From Schistosoma haematobium (Eukaryota > Platyhelminthes > Trematoda > Strigeidida > Schistosomatidae), in contig NC_067195.1 of NCBI RefSeq assembly GCF_000699445.3, positions 87,058,569-87,122,568 of the forward strand: DNA of 64,000 bases, given 5' to 3'. A model generated the notes under the pieces. It was not told the DNA's origin. It worked only from the letters and a program-made list of their open reading frames with translations, and did no database searches. How positions within the stretch are numbered: position 1 is the first letter of the stretch; each line of letters starts with the position of its first letter. Shown here one piece after another: positions 44,233 to 55,309 of the stretch. Made by a program: the position numbers and the translations under genes.

Positions 44233-44820
44233 TTGATGAACAATGAGGTTCAGATACGGACGTATAGGCGAGGATCGACAAAGCAAGGGCTGCATTAATA
44301 CAATTGAACAACATATAAAACTCAAAACAACTTTCAACCAATATCTAAGTCAAAATTTTCAATTCGAACGTCAAGGCAGTTCTACTGTATGGAGTTGATA
44401 CTTCGAGAACTACCACAACCATCATCAAGAAAGTACAGGTATTTATAAATAAATGTCTACGCAAGATACTCAACATCCTTTGGCGGGATACCATCAGCAA
44501 CAGCCTTCTATGGGAGAGAACAAACCAACTTCCAGCTGAAGAGGAAATTGAGAAAAGATTATGGAAATGGATAGGACATACATTACGCAAATCGTCAAAC
44601 TACATCACGTGACAAGCCATAACTCGGAATCGTGAAGGGAAGCGGAAAAGTGGAAGGCCAAACAACATATTAAATCGGGAAATAGAAGTATATATGAAAA
44701 TGATGAATAGCAACTGGAAGGAGCTGGAAAGGGTTGCCCTGGACAGTGTTAGTTGGAGAATACTAGTGAGCAGCCTATGCTCCTTCACGAGGAGTAACAG
44801 GTGTAAGTAAGTAAGTTTTA
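44233..44820 (+). mobile_element. RTE/SR2-like 3' fragment, long
   Basis: From the 'attgatgaacaatgaggttc' block through the whole C-terminal module to 'gtaacaggtgtaagtaagta'. Translation gives (with breaks) [40 protein letters not shown] and the Arg-rich end. Confidence 0.88.
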
Positions 44821-44932
44821 CTTGTATCTTTCTATTGTTGTTTAGGACTGTAGTTGATCAGCCTCTTGTATAATAGGACGAAACGAACGTCCTGGACTCC
44901 ACTGTTGGCTATTATATACCTTATTTCACATG
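44821..44932 (+). mobile_element. Smalpha ribozyme 3' fragment
   Basis: The tail sliver 'tatctttctattgttgttta' is inverted (-). It is followed by 'ataggacgaaacgaacgtcc' and 'ctggactccactgttggcta' in plus orientation. CTGANGA is missing, so this is only half a ribozyme. Confidence 0.75.
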
Positions 44933-44934
44933 CA

Positions 44935-45440
44935 GATGGCCCGATCAGAGACATTGTGGTTGCTGGCAATATGCACTGAAAAGGATGTACATTATTCAGA
45001 TGTCGACTTCTGAACTCCTCACATCTAACTGGTGATCACTCACCATTTACCGTCGGGATTGGTCAAGAAATTAAAAAAAATAGGAAACGGTGAAACTATA
45101 ATTTATGAACGATTTTTAAGCGACGCTAAAGACACCTTGAAAATATCTACCTACTTATTAGGGTTAAATGAAGATTATAAAGCAGTTTGAAGCATAAGGA
45201 TTATGATTTACAATTGATAATTAAGGGTAAGAATTAGATTTTGGGTTGGTTTTTTTATCATGAACTGATATCAGCGACAATGCCAAGATTCTATGTAACC
45301 AAATGGATAAATGAATTTCACGTCAACAATTTCAAACCTGTTATCTTATACCTAATTGGTTTGTCCATAAATTATAGTCTCGCCTAAGAAACTTCTTGAA
45401 ATACTTCGTGTTGAGAAGTCTAGATTGTACTAAGACTATA
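44935..45440. repeat. Interspersed repeat U4, copy interrupted by MITE-A
   Basis: Same sequence as 440-625 but split by the MITE at 45089-45384. Confidence 0.7.
45089..45384 (-). mobile_element. MITE-A insertion with 8-bp target duplication and known empty site
   Basis: Termini ggtgaaactataatttatga and cataaattatagtctcgcc. Flanks are TAGGAAAC (45081-45088) and TAAGAAAC (45385-45392). The related uninterrupted sequence at 584-591 has a single TGAGAAAC, which directly shows insertion plus 8-bp duplication. Confidence 0.9.
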
Positions 45441-46600
45441 ATATTGAATGACACCATGAATAATAATAATAATAATAATAACTATTACATGTAGTTACAT
45501 GTAATAAAAATGAAAATGAAACGGTTTATTATGAAAAAGAAAAAAGAAAAAAAAAAGAGAGAAAAATATGACCTTCACATATATCGTTAAATTTTAATTT
45601 ACCTCCTCAATTATTTAAAACAATCAATCAATCAATAATTAATTAATTCATTTATAAAATCATTAAAAGTTTAACTTGTGAACAAGATCCTTATGAATAA
45701 TAATAATAATAATGAAGGATTAATTATGATCATAATTCTTCTCCTGATATTTGAAACAGATAAGAATTCATCAAGTCTCCACACACACACACACACACAT
45801 AGATACACACATAGATACACACACACGAACGCACATAAACATGGACATGGATACATCATCACTATATGAATAAGGGTTAAATTTAAAATTGATTAATATT
45901 CAATTTCCCCCCCCCCATCACTCTTAATTCATTTATAGAAAATCAATCAATAGATTAATAAATATGAACAAAAATTAATGTTCGTGACGTGGGGTCATTT
46001 TAATGAGAAGCAAAACAACAATAACAACAACAAAAGGAATTGGATAAGAGTTTTCTTTTTCTTTTTTTTCTCTTTTTTTTAAGGGGAAATAAATTGAAAA
46101 AAAAAAGAAAACGGATTAATTTTATCTCAAAACTTCTTTGGTTATAAACTATATATATCTATATAAATAGGCGGATGAATAACTGTGTGTGTGTGCGTGT
46201 GTGTTATGTTCAACTTGTGTACTTTACTTATATTTTCTCATGTGAATTGAATTGAAACAATCTGTTTCTTTCCCCTACTCCACCCCCTATTCCAATAAGA
46301 TTAGTTAGAAAATGAAATCAAAACATCATGTTTACAAAAGAGGAATCACGCACACACGCACACACACACACACTTTATTTTATCACATTTAAATTAGTTT
46401 AATTTAACCAAGAGCTATTGCATGATGTTTTATTTTTATGGAGAATATTGTGATACTATTTGTTTACTATGGTAATGATTTAGACTGTGTTTTATGACGT
46501 CATGTTGAAGTTTACTCATTTCTCTTTTTTTATTTTTTATTTTTTTTTATCTGATCCAGTCATTTCGACATAGAAGTAAGTGATAATCTGTCTTCATTTA
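45441..46600. repeat. Microsatellite-rich region
   Basis: (TAA)n at 45461-45480 and 45697-45712, (CA)n at 45780-45830, poly-C at 45906-45915, (TG)n near 46182-46204, (CA)n at 46350-46372 and poly-A/T runs. No gene. Confidence 0.75.
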
Positions 46601-46604
46601 TTTA

Positions 46605-46878
46605 ATAGTTGAACTAAAGCTAGACCATCGCGGAAAGACTAGAAGTACTGGATGGCCATTTCTTGCTGCTTTGGAACTCCTCAGTAGTGCGCAACCACGA
46701 TTCTGCCTCATGAGACTCGAACCAAGGACATGTTGGTTTCGCGCGTGAGCAACACATCCACCATTGTCATCACTGAGTTACTAACTCACAACAGACCTAG
46801 TTGAACTCCAGTGGTGACGGCTTCTCATTAGAACTCTAGGAAATACCTCTTGAAGGCAATAACTAGTGAGTATATGTC
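46605..46878 (-). mobile_element. SINE-2 copy, minus strand
   Basis: Tail, ribozyme (CTGAGGA and GAAA kept, stem II eroded), B box (gagactcgaaccaaggac) and leader to 'taactagtgagtatatg'. The A-box region is shortened. Joined to a plus-strand fragment at 46879. Confidence 0.8.
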
Positions 46879-46948
46879 GTCCAGTGCTTCCAGGCTTTCC
46901 ATGGTAGTCTAGCTTCAATTGATTCATGATCTCAACCATTGAAATCTT
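46879..46948 (+). mobile_element. SINE-2 3' tail beginning at the ribozyme cleavage region
   Basis: Starts 'tcgtccagtgcttccagg'. The first element base lies within three or four nucleotides of the predicted cleavage position (GTC/CAGTGC). Confidence 0.8.
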
Positions 46949-47382
46949 CTATTTGTCAAATGACTTGTATGAGATATAGATTTGCTATTATGGTTTTACT
47001 CTCTCTCTCTCTCTCTCTCTACTGTTTCCTATGTATGTCGTCTAGCAATGTTTATCATGGCAACTATTTGTACATGTATGTGTGTGTGTGTTTGAATATA
47101 TACTGTAGTTTGTTAATCGTAAATTTAGTTCATGATTCATGATTCAATTTGACGCTATTTTTCTGAGGTTCTCCTGAATACTAATCAATACAAGAAACTT
47201 TTGAACTGATTACATTTCATGGTGTTAGGTGATATTGTGTCACTGTGTTTCGTGCATTCTGCCGCCATGTTGGGTTACTCTTCTATACCATACAATTAGT
47301 TATTAAGATGTATTTGATATTCATCAAGTCGACATAGTTAGTAAGAAGATACTGAGTTAGGTTTAAACCAGTTTTACGCTTA
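46949..47382. other. Unassigned sequence with CT and GT tracts
   Basis: (CT)n at 47001-47020 and (GT)n near 47078-47090. No gene. Confidence 0.55.
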
Positions 47383-47387
47383 TCAAC

Positions 47388-47561
47388 TGTTATGAACGGG
47401 GAATTAAGAAGCCCAGACAATTACGAAAGCTCGTGTTATGTAGAATAAGATAGGGACCAAAATAAATATAAGTGTTTTACAGGTTTTGAATGAAATGCAA
47501 TAACGTCCCAAGAAAATAGCTTTCGTAATTGTCTGGGCTTCTTAATTCCCCGTTCATAACA
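47388..47561. mobile_element. MITE-B, 174 bp with 44-bp perfect terminal inverted repeats
   Basis: Left terminus 47388-47431 (tgttatgaacggggaattaa...) is the exact reverse complement of 47518-47561. The flanks carry TCAAC on both sides (47383-47387, 47562-47566), a 5-bp target duplication (6 bp if the shared A is counted). The 86-bp core has no coding. 44 of 44 matching terminal bases imply a young insertion or recent gene conversion. No transposase is visible. Confidence 0.92.
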
Positions 47562-47566
47562 TCAAC

Positions 47567-47934
47567 AAAACATTTACGTGACCTGTGCCAATTCATGCAC
47601 AGATTAAACTTCACTTATCAATACTAAGTGAATACTTTGAATATGTCAAAGGAAAGACTTGTTAAAAGGATTATGTCATACACTTATACAGCAAACATTG
47701 GTTATATGGTCTAATCAGTTCACTACAATTATCAACTTGGATAATATGATAAAAATCAATTCAATAGAAAGTATCAGTCCTTTCGAGATCACTGATACTA
47801 CCCGCTGATGACTAGAGATAAGAATAAAAGCTAGGTTCAGACTATTTTTCTGATCACTTTTAACCACTTAACATCAAAATGATCATATTACAGAACGAAA
47901 TGAGTAAGTTATGTCATTATTAGAATGACTGATT
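47567..47934. other. Unassigned AT-rich sequence
   Basis: Nothing is recognised. Confidence 0.5.
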
Positions 47935-48265
47935 ATGATACTGCCTACTAGAGAACGGTAATTTATCGACCGGACCAATGACGCATAAAACCCGTACGAG
48001 CAGTCTAGAGCGCTTATCGGTCCTTGATTCCTAACTAGCACTGCTTGCTAGAGGCGAGAACACCAATAACAGGTTCCAAGATATGAATCATGTATTTTAA
48101 ACATACTTGGTTTATATACAAACCAAACGGACCACATCACACCATAAAGTAGAAAATTACATTTGTACTAGACCAAGCCAAAAAATGACTGTGAATGTGG
48201 GAGACTGTAAATAATAGACTGGGTATAACTCAAGAACGGTAAATCGTATCATAATAGTCTATAGA
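47935..48265 (-). mobile_element. Solo-LTR-like repeat, minus strand, partial
   Basis: Reverse complement of the 11052 family ('gtacgagcagtctagagcgc', 'gtttatatacaaaccaaacg', 'gaatgtgggagactgtaaat' on +). The 5' third is missing. Confidence 0.65.
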
Positions 48266-48289
48266 TCAAATGGATGCTTATAATGAATA

Positions 48290-48537
48290 TACAGATAGTT
48301 GAGATCACGAGTCAATTGAAGCCAGACCAACACGGAAAACCTGGAAGCACTGGATTGACGTTTCATTCTAGTATAGGAATCCTCAGCAGCGCGCATCCAC
48401 GACCCCGCCACGCGAGATTCGAATCCGAGACCTACTGGTCTCGCAAAAGAGCACTTAAGCACTACACCATTGAGCCGGCATCCAAGTGTGTTAATGTCTA
48501 ACTTCAACTAATGCAAAAAATTAAGCGACACATCCAC
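48290..48537 (-). mobile_element. SINE-2 copy with ribozyme, minus strand
   Basis: Tail, ribozyme, B box (cgagattcgaatccgaga), A box (accattgagccggca) and leader to 'gacacatccacc'. The ribozyme (48394-48348) has an intact core CTGAGGA/GAAA and a good stem I (GCGCTG/CAGTGC). The first pair of stem II is lost. Confidence 0.85.
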
Positions 48538-48655
48538 CGTCCAGTGGTTCCAGGTTTTCCATGGTAGTCTAGCTTCAATTGACTCATGATCTCAACTATT
48601 AGAATCACTAAAATCTCCACAAAACCCCTTTTGATACTAATATTCAGATAGTTTA
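48538..48655 (+). mobile_element. SINE-2 3' tail beginning at the ribozyme cleavage region
   Basis: Starts 'gtccagtggttccagg', that is, at the cleavage trinucleotide itself, then the complete tail to 'aaaaccccttttgatactaa'. Confidence 0.82.
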
Positions 48656-49375
48656 ATTACATAACAATGATAAAATAAAAATAATATATATCATATGAGA
48701 CTGAATAGTTACCATTATTACTAATTCTCGTTAAGATATATCAATAAGTTCACCTTTATTTTCAACTTCAATCTTCTTTGATTTCATAAATTGCCCTAAC
48801 AACAATCAATCAATAATTCAATTTCATAACTCCCTTTACTTTTTTTCTACTGACTATTTTTAAATCCCAATTCATCAATCATAAATGTCATTATTACAAC
48901 AACAACAACAGAGTTACATAATTCTATGCAAACTTTGATATCTTTTCATTTCATTAGAATAAGACGAGATAATCACAACCTTAGACTATTATTTTAGTTT
49001 TGTGAAATATTTTTTCCTATGAGGACGGTTCGTGGATAAATTTTAGGATACTCTAAAAAGCTCAGAAATGGCTGAAGATATTCCATCCAATCATGTTTTG
49101 GAAGAATATTCCAGAATCCCTATGTGGGGATTTCCTATTGGACAAATGCTAATAACCCCTTGTATGCGGATTGGAAGATTATAATGATGATTTCGTCTTT
49201 AATAAAAACTATAAATACCTGAGTTTTGTACCATAATTGAGCCTCTTTTGAAATAACATTCCTTTCACTTGTCTTCTGTCTTCCTCTTTACGATTTGGGA
49301 GTGTTCTAGCGTTCGAGTGCTCAAGTTATACGCAGCATATTAAGAATCTAAACTCTATGTATAACATTTCTTATG
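48656..49375. other. Unassigned sequence, possibly promoter-like
   Basis: Mostly AT-rich. 49020-49330 is less AT-rich and has 'actataaatacctgagtttt' near 49208, which resembles an LTR-type TATA region, but I find no second copy in the window. Confidence 0.35.
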
Positions 49376-49379
49376 ATGA

Positions 49380-49650
49380 AAAATTATTACACGACGCTCA
49401 ATGCTAACCGGTGTTGGAGATGGTTGGAAGAAAGTTGGGGGCGGACAAACCAAAACGTGTCATCAGTCCTTCAGGTCACTAACTTCTGGTCTGAGCCTTG
49501 TTGGTGTGGTGCTTCGATGTCCGGTGGATTCGATGGGGCTGGCCCATTCAAGAGTTTCTCGAAGTGTTCTACACATCTGTCCTTTTGTTCTCAAATCTCA
49601 GTTGCTTATAAGGATGTCGAGAATTCTTATCAAACTTCGTCACCTATGAG
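49380..49650 (+). mobile_element. Non-LTR (second family) coding fragment
   Basis: MLTGVGDGWKKVGGGQTKTC, then HQSFRSLTSGLSLVGVVLRC corresponds to the same segment on the minus strand at 4662-4946. Truncated and diverged after about 60 codons. Confidence 0.78.
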
Positions 49651-49959
49651 CAGATATTCAAGATATTTATCCGAGTAGTTATGCCATGATGAAGTCCTTT
49701 ACGATAATCAAAGTAATTCATTAGTCTAAATATATACTTCCTGTCCAGAAAGCGTTAATTGAAAGTGAATAAAATGGTGTAAAATCACTCTAACATACCG
49801 CATGAAAGTTGACTGAAAGGCCTATATCTATTCCCTTTATCATACCGCAGGTAGCGAGGTGATATCAATCTGTTCATGTTCTATCCTAGTGAAGATTACA
49901 TTACGAGTAACGTCTGAGACCTATTAATGGACTAATATTATTTATATATTCTTATGGTA

Positions 49960-50440
49960 TAACTATTCAGTAATTAGATTATGTATATCTATATTCCTCT
50001 TATTATAAGCTTTGGTTTGACCTATAATTTATTATTGTACGATTTACTGTTCTTAAGTTATGTTCAGTTTATTAAATACTGCCTCTCACGTTCACAGCCA
50101 CTTTTTGGCTTCATTGTGTACAAATGTTATTTCTTATTTTATGGTGCGTTGCGATCTGTTTGATTGATATATAAACCCATTATGTCTGAAATAAATGATT
50201 CAATTCGATTCGCATAGTGGAAGCTAGTACTGGTATTCTGGACTCAGCTGAACGGGCTAGGCGATCAGAGGAGCAATAGGACCCTACGCTGATCAGAACA
50301 GTCGAAGGTCATTGGTTTAGTACAGTACAAGAGTGGATAAATTGTATTTTGATTGACGAATGAATTGCGTGATAAATAGCAGGCCTAAAGTCACAGAAGT
50401 TTGCGTCTGGCGTTTTGTTTCTCTTACGAAGTAGTGAATT
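49960..50440 (+). mobile_element. Solo-LTR-like repeat, diverged
   Basis: Follows the order of the 11052 family ('tattcctcttattataagct', 'tctcacgttcacagccactt', 'ttgatatataaacccattat'). The 3' part is diverged; ends are unclear. Confidence 0.55.
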
Positions 50441-51125
50441 ACTGGACTTGTCTACCATAACAATCAATAACAGCACTATATGTTTATATATATTCAAAGT
50501 ATGTTCTGATCTTCATAATTATATATATTGCAGGTATTAATAGATCGCTTGACCTCTCAAACTTACTACAAAAAGCTGAAGACTAAACACCCTCCTTTAA
50601 GTTTTAACAACAACAAGCTATATTATAGTAAATATGTGTTATACAATAGATGTCGAAGGCTATTGAAACATACTTTATACATAATGAAATAGTTATAATA
50701 TTTGAACCAGCTAATTAACACCGTAATTTTGTCTTAAGGGTTAAATTTATTTTATTATGCTTGAAATAATTATTAATTCAATGTCAAGAAATCTGAATTC
50801 TTCAAAACAATCATTTTCGAAAATGGTGTAAATCGTCGAATCAAAATTATGTGTAGAATAGTGAGAGGGGATGAGGATGGCTAAGCAACAGAATGATCAT
50901 TTATATAGAGACTAAAACGGGGATTACGTACATAAGAAAATAGCCTTATCATCCAAATGATACTAAGTATATACTGTAGCCTGTTAATTTAGGTCTAAGG
51001 TAGATTGTTGATGGAAGATAGTTATAATAAGAAAATGAGTGAAATAGAACTAGATTGTTCGACGACCAATCTATGACGACTCTTTAACACTGACAGAAGT
51101 ATATATATATTGTTTAAAACACGAA
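50441..51125. other. Unassigned AT-rich sequence
   Basis: Nothing is recognised. Confidence 0.5.
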
Positions 51126-51129
51126 TAGA

Positions 51130-51275
51130 TCTTAGCTAGACCACCATTTAAAACCTGAAAGTATCGAACAGCCGTTTCATCCTAGAGTGGGACTCCTCAG
51201 TCATAGCCATCCGCATAAACGGACCTGATAATAGAACACAGGACTTTCGATCTCGCATGCAAACACTTAACGTGG
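51130..51275 (-). mobile_element. SINE-2 3' half, minus strand
   Basis: Tail and ribozyme (CTGAGGA, stem II GTCC/GGAT, GAAA, cleavable GTT) but stem I is eroded. The B-box region is partial ('cgatctcgcatgcaaacac'). Confidence 0.75.
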
Positions 51276-51587
51276 TGATCGATATTAAACTTTGTATACT
51301 GTTCGTCCTGATATTCGTCACTGGACAATGCCCCAACGGTGTATTAATCAGAAGGTGAATACGAAGTGTTGATTACATTTATTATTGCACCGCGCACAGA
51401 TAACAAAAATTACGGGTACGTTAATCAAGCATGAAAGAGTAGTGCCTAAAAACAAGTGGGCAAGTGAGTGAGAGTCGAATGAGATGGTCGATGAACAGGA
51501 CTAAAATGTACATATATATATATATACATAGGACAGTGAATGAATCATCGAATCAATTAAGCGACTAATAGTAAAGCTAGCAGAATG

Positions 51588-51867
51588 GGCGAGACTATAA
51601 TTTAAGGACGAACCAATCAGGTATGCGATAACTAGTCACGAATTTTGGCGCGAAGTTCATCCGTACATTTGACTAAATAGAGTTTCGGCGTTATAACTGA
51701 TGTCAGTTCGTGATGAAAACCCTAAATCTAATTCCTAACCCTAACTATCAAGTGTAAATGAGAATTTGAACTGCTTTACAATCCTCATTTAGTCCTAATC
51801 AGCAGGTGTCCACCCTCAGGGTCACTTCGGAGTCGCTCAAAGGTCGTCTGTAAATTATAATCTCACC
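51588..51867 (+). mobile_element. MITE-A
   Basis: Termini ggcgagactataatttaagg and gtaaattataatctcacc, interior 'ctaattcctaaccctaact'. No clear 8-bp duplication at this copy (GCAGAATG versus GGTACAAT). Confidence 0.78.
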
Positions 51868-52155
51868 GGTACAATGATATACGATAAGTTATTATTGTAC
51901 GAATGACTCTATCCGTTAGACAAGTTAACAAAACGGGCTTAACCACCAAATTAAATATGAACAAGCTCAATTGAACATGAGCTGCTATATAGTGCATAAC
52001 TTTCTCATACTCCATACGACTAGAATTCTACTGGTCACAGCTATTCACTAGAGCTACAGGTGTTATACCTTGAAACTAGTTTCTAATGTGCACATGATTA
52101 TTATTACTAGGGAGATTTATGAAGATTATATATGTATTGTTGTATTATTTTTTTC
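51868..52155. other. Unassigned sequence
   Basis: Nothing is recognised. Confidence 0.45.
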
Positions 52156-52159
52156 TGGT

Positions 52160-52790
52160 TAGCGTTCACATACCTGGGAAACATCATCGATGAACAAGGA
52201 GGATAAGATGCAGACGTTAAAACAAGGATTGGCAAAGCAAGGGCTGAATTCCTACAATTGAACAACATATGGAACTCAAAACAACTGTCTGTCAACCAAT
52301 ATCAAAGTCACAATCATCAATACGAACATCAAGACAGTCAGTTCTACTGTACGAAGCTGAAACGGGCAGAACTACTACAACTATCACCAAATGAATAAAA
52401 GTATTTCTAAACAATTGTTTTTACAAGATACTAAATATTCATTAGCAATATACCATCAGCAACAAACAGCCTTCTGTGTGAGAGAACAAACCACCTTCCA
52501 GATGAAGAGGAAATTAGGAAAACATGATGGAAATAGATAGGACATACATTGGGGAAATCATCAAACTGCATCACAGGCAAGTCCTGACTCGGAATCCTGA
52601 AGGGAAGCGGAAAAGAGGAAGACCGAAAAACACACTACGTCGGGAAAGAGAAGCGCATATGAAAAGGATGAATAACAACTGGATAGACCTAGAAAGGATT
52701 ACCTAGGACAGGGTTGAATAGAGAATGCTAATGAGTGACCTATGCACCTCGACGATGAGTAACAGGCCTAATTAAGTATATGTATTATTA
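52160..52790 (+). mobile_element. RTE/SR2-like 3' fragment, long
   Basis: From 'tcacatacctgggaaacatc' (YLGNIIDEQGG) to 'gatgagtaacaggcctaatt'. Includes the 60-codon intact frame [20 protein letters not shown] ... [11 protein letters not shown]. Several small indels elsewhere. Confidence 0.9.
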
Positions 52791-53355
52791 TCACTAGTAA
52801 ATTATACATACATTTTAATGGTTTAAATTTCTGTCTTATTCACAATTATTCATTAATTCATTTTTTTCCCAATTCTGATATCAGTAAAACAACAAAGAGC
52901 GGCATCTTTTATTGGAATCAAATAATTCTCTAGACAACTATGAACAGATAATATTTATCATGTTCTGAAATCAGTTTCTTTTCTGAATAAAAAAAATAAT
53001 AAATTTTTTTTAATTTTTTTAAAATAAAACTAAACACTTTTCCAAACAAAACACTGTAATGTTTGGGTGCGTGTGTGCGTGTGTGTGTGTATGTGTGTGT
53101 GTATCTATGTCTATCGTTAATGTATTCCCTAAGTTATCGGTACAGTATTATGAAATATCAGTTGTATATCTCCAAGTGCCTTTCTTTTTTCCACTGTTGC
53201 CAAGGTAAAAAAACAAAAAAATGACAATAGACTAAGTGTAATTACCTCTTGTTTTTTTTATTAATTAATTTAATTATCACATGTGTATTTTAATAAAATA
53301 AACTTGATCATAATAGAAATGAACCATGTGTCCCTGTTGAAATCTTAGAAAAAAA
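52791..53355. repeat. AT-rich region with GT tract
   Basis: (GT)n near 53068-53102 and poly-T/A runs. No gene. Confidence 0.65.
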
Positions 53356-53359
53356 ATCT

Positions 53360-53790
53360 TCATTGTGAATATCAAAACAGTTCTATTGTATGGAGCTGAA
53401 ATGTGGAGAACTACGACAACCATCATCAAGAAGATACAAGTATTTATAAATAGTTGTCTATGCAAGATACTCAACATCTATTGGCGGGATACCATCAGCA
53501 ACAGCCTACTGTGGGAAAGAACAACTCAGCTTTCAGTTGAAGAGGAAATTAGGAAAAGACGATGGAATTGAATAGGATATAAATACATACATACATCGTC
53601 AAACTGCATCACGAGGCGAGCCCTAACTTGGAATCGTGAAGGGAAGCGGAAAGACAGAAGGCCAAAGAACACATTACGTCGGAAAATTAAAGCAGACATT
53701 AAGAAGGATGAATAACAACTGGAAAGTATTGACAAGGACAAAATTGGATGAAGAATGGTGGTAGGTGGCCTATCCTTATAAAAGATCACA
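53360..53790 (+). mobile_element. RTE/SR2-like 3' fragment
   Basis: [20 protein letters not shown], then [20 protein letters not shown] is intact in one frame to 53571; later indels. Ends 'gtggtaggtggcctatcctt' without its GTAAG tail. Confidence 0.9.
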
Positions 53791-53934
53791 TTAACAACTA
53801 TTGAGATGTTTTAACATGTCAACAGAATTATGTAAAATATGGGACTTATATAAACTACTCTTGAATAAACTTATATGGCGAATGAAGTTTGAAATACGTT
53901 TATTTTGTACAATTGTTGATCTAGGCAGGCGATC

Positions 53935-54560
53935 AAAGGAAGCGGAAAGAAGAGAGTATAACGAAATGACGCGCGGTGGAGAAGGCATTGTGATTATCGT
54001 AAGCAATGGCTGGAGACTATGGGTGACGTGACTCAGAATCGATCACAATGGCGTCGGTTTATACACTCTCTATCTTCTCTTGAACTATGAGATTAAAATC
54101 GCTTCATATCTTTGTTTCCACGAACTAATTCTTTCTTCCTGAACTATGTCCTTATATGCAGTCTTTCTTTTATATATTATTACCATTGGATTAACTACTT
54201 CTATGAATTCAGTGTTCATCTAGTTGTGTTAATGAGGTATGACAACGTAGACCGATGCATATATGTACCTGGCTCTACGTTGTAACTGACTGGCTGACTG
54301 ACTGGAGAAGGCATGTGAACCAACTTGATTTAACCAAAAGTTAATAAATATCTATAGTCATATAAAAGTAAGTTACAAACATGTAATGAGTAAAATAATA
54401 ATGTACACACATACGCTTACATAAAAGCAATCGGGATTAATAAGCGAATAAATGGCAGGATAAAAATATGGCTTGACAAGAATGAATAGATTGATCAGTC
54501 CAGAGTCTAGAATAACCTATATGGGCTTGACATACTACCAGCTCCTGTAAGTTTCTTTCG
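53935..54560 (+). repeat. Interspersed repeat U2, interrupted by a non-LTR insertion
   Basis: Left part 53935-53988 ('gcgatcaaaggaagcggaaa') and right part 54304-54560 ('atttaaccaaaagttaat', 'gagtctagaataacctatat') flank the insertion at 53989-54303. Confidence 0.7.
53989..54303 (+). mobile_element. Non-LTR (second family) insertion with 11-bp target duplication
   Basis: 5'-truncated 3' end ('gattatcgtaagcaatggct' to 'ctgactggctgactgact') bounded by ggagaaggcat at 53978-53988 and 54304-54314. The tail is CTGA/CTGG-type. This fixes the insertion boundaries of the family. Confidence 0.88.
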
Positions 54561-54684
54561 AATACATCAACGACTGTTACATATCTTACTGGCATGCAAA
54601 TAACAGTCATTGATCTATGAATGCTTCACTTGATTTTTTATTGTGAACTCATTCAGATGGATAAATAGCTAAAGAATGTAGTAT

Positions 54685-54805
54685 GAAATCATGAGTCAAC
54701 TAAAGCTAGACCATCATGGAAAGCCTGAAAGCACTGGACGACCGTTTCATCCTGTTGTGGGACTCCTCAGCAGTGCACATCCACGATGAAGCCTTTCAAG
54801 ATTCG
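54685..54805 (-). mobile_element. SINE-2 3' half with intact ribozyme
   Basis: Tail, ribozyme (54776-54731) and a sliver of the B box (aagattcgaaccc on +). Joined at 54806 to a plus-strand tail. Confidence 0.85.
54731..54776 (-). ncRNA. Hammerhead of SINE-2, apparently intact
   Basis: Stem I GCACTG/CAGTGC (six perfect pairs); core CTGAGGA (54770-54764); stem II GTCC/GGAT (first pair G-U) around CACAACA; GAAA (54748-54745); stem III ACGGTCGT; cleavage after C at 54737 (GTC). The only weakness is the G-U at the base of stem II. Confidence 0.78.
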
Positions 54806-54920
54806 AACCCTCCTAATGCTTCTAAGTTTTCCATGGTGGTCTAGCTTCAAATGATTCATGATCTCAACTATTAAAATTACTACAAGTTCCGCAAAACCCC
54901 TTCTGATTTTAATATAGTAT
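54806..54920 (+). mobile_element. SINE-2 3' tail beginning at the ribozyme cleavage region
   Basis: Starts 'tcctaatgcttctaag' (consensus gtccagtgcttccagg) and runs to 'gcaaaaccccttctgatttt'. The first element base is within one to three nucleotides of the predicted cleavage position. Confidence 0.78.
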
Positions 54921-55305
54921 GACTTTGAAATTGTCTTAGTAAATAGCAAATACTTATGACCATTCATTTAATTACGTATGTTTCTCATAACAATTCAGCC
55001 ATAATGAAGGATATTTAATGGTGTATTCCATGTTGTATGGAAAAAAAATCTAGTGACGAATGTGGAGACTTCATGATTAGTAGCTTAGGTGACATCAGGA
55101 TGAATAGAACAAATTTATACCATCCCTTTTCCTGACAATCATATGGTCATAATTAGAAGTGTGAATCTTTCAGAACATATGGTACATTATAGTGCTAAAT
55201 AGTTAGTGGTAGTCATCAGAACTAGACAAACCTGTAAATGACAACTACTCAGCAATAAGTCGATCTCATGTTTAACTTAATTGTTAATAAGGATCATGTT
55301 TGTCA
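54921..55305. other. Unassigned sequence
   Basis: Nothing is recognised. Confidence 0.5.
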
Positions 55306-55309
55306 ATAT

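Noticed and set aside
44865..44925. Hammerhead-like 'ataggacgaaacgaacgtcc'
   Set aside because: The catalytic CTGANGA half is missing, so it is only a Smalpha 3' ribozyme fragment.
47388..47561. Interpretation as a microRNA hairpin or bidirectional terminator
   Set aside because: Perfect 44-bp ends with flanking target duplication fit a transposed element better; a precursor hairpin would not carry TCAAC duplications.
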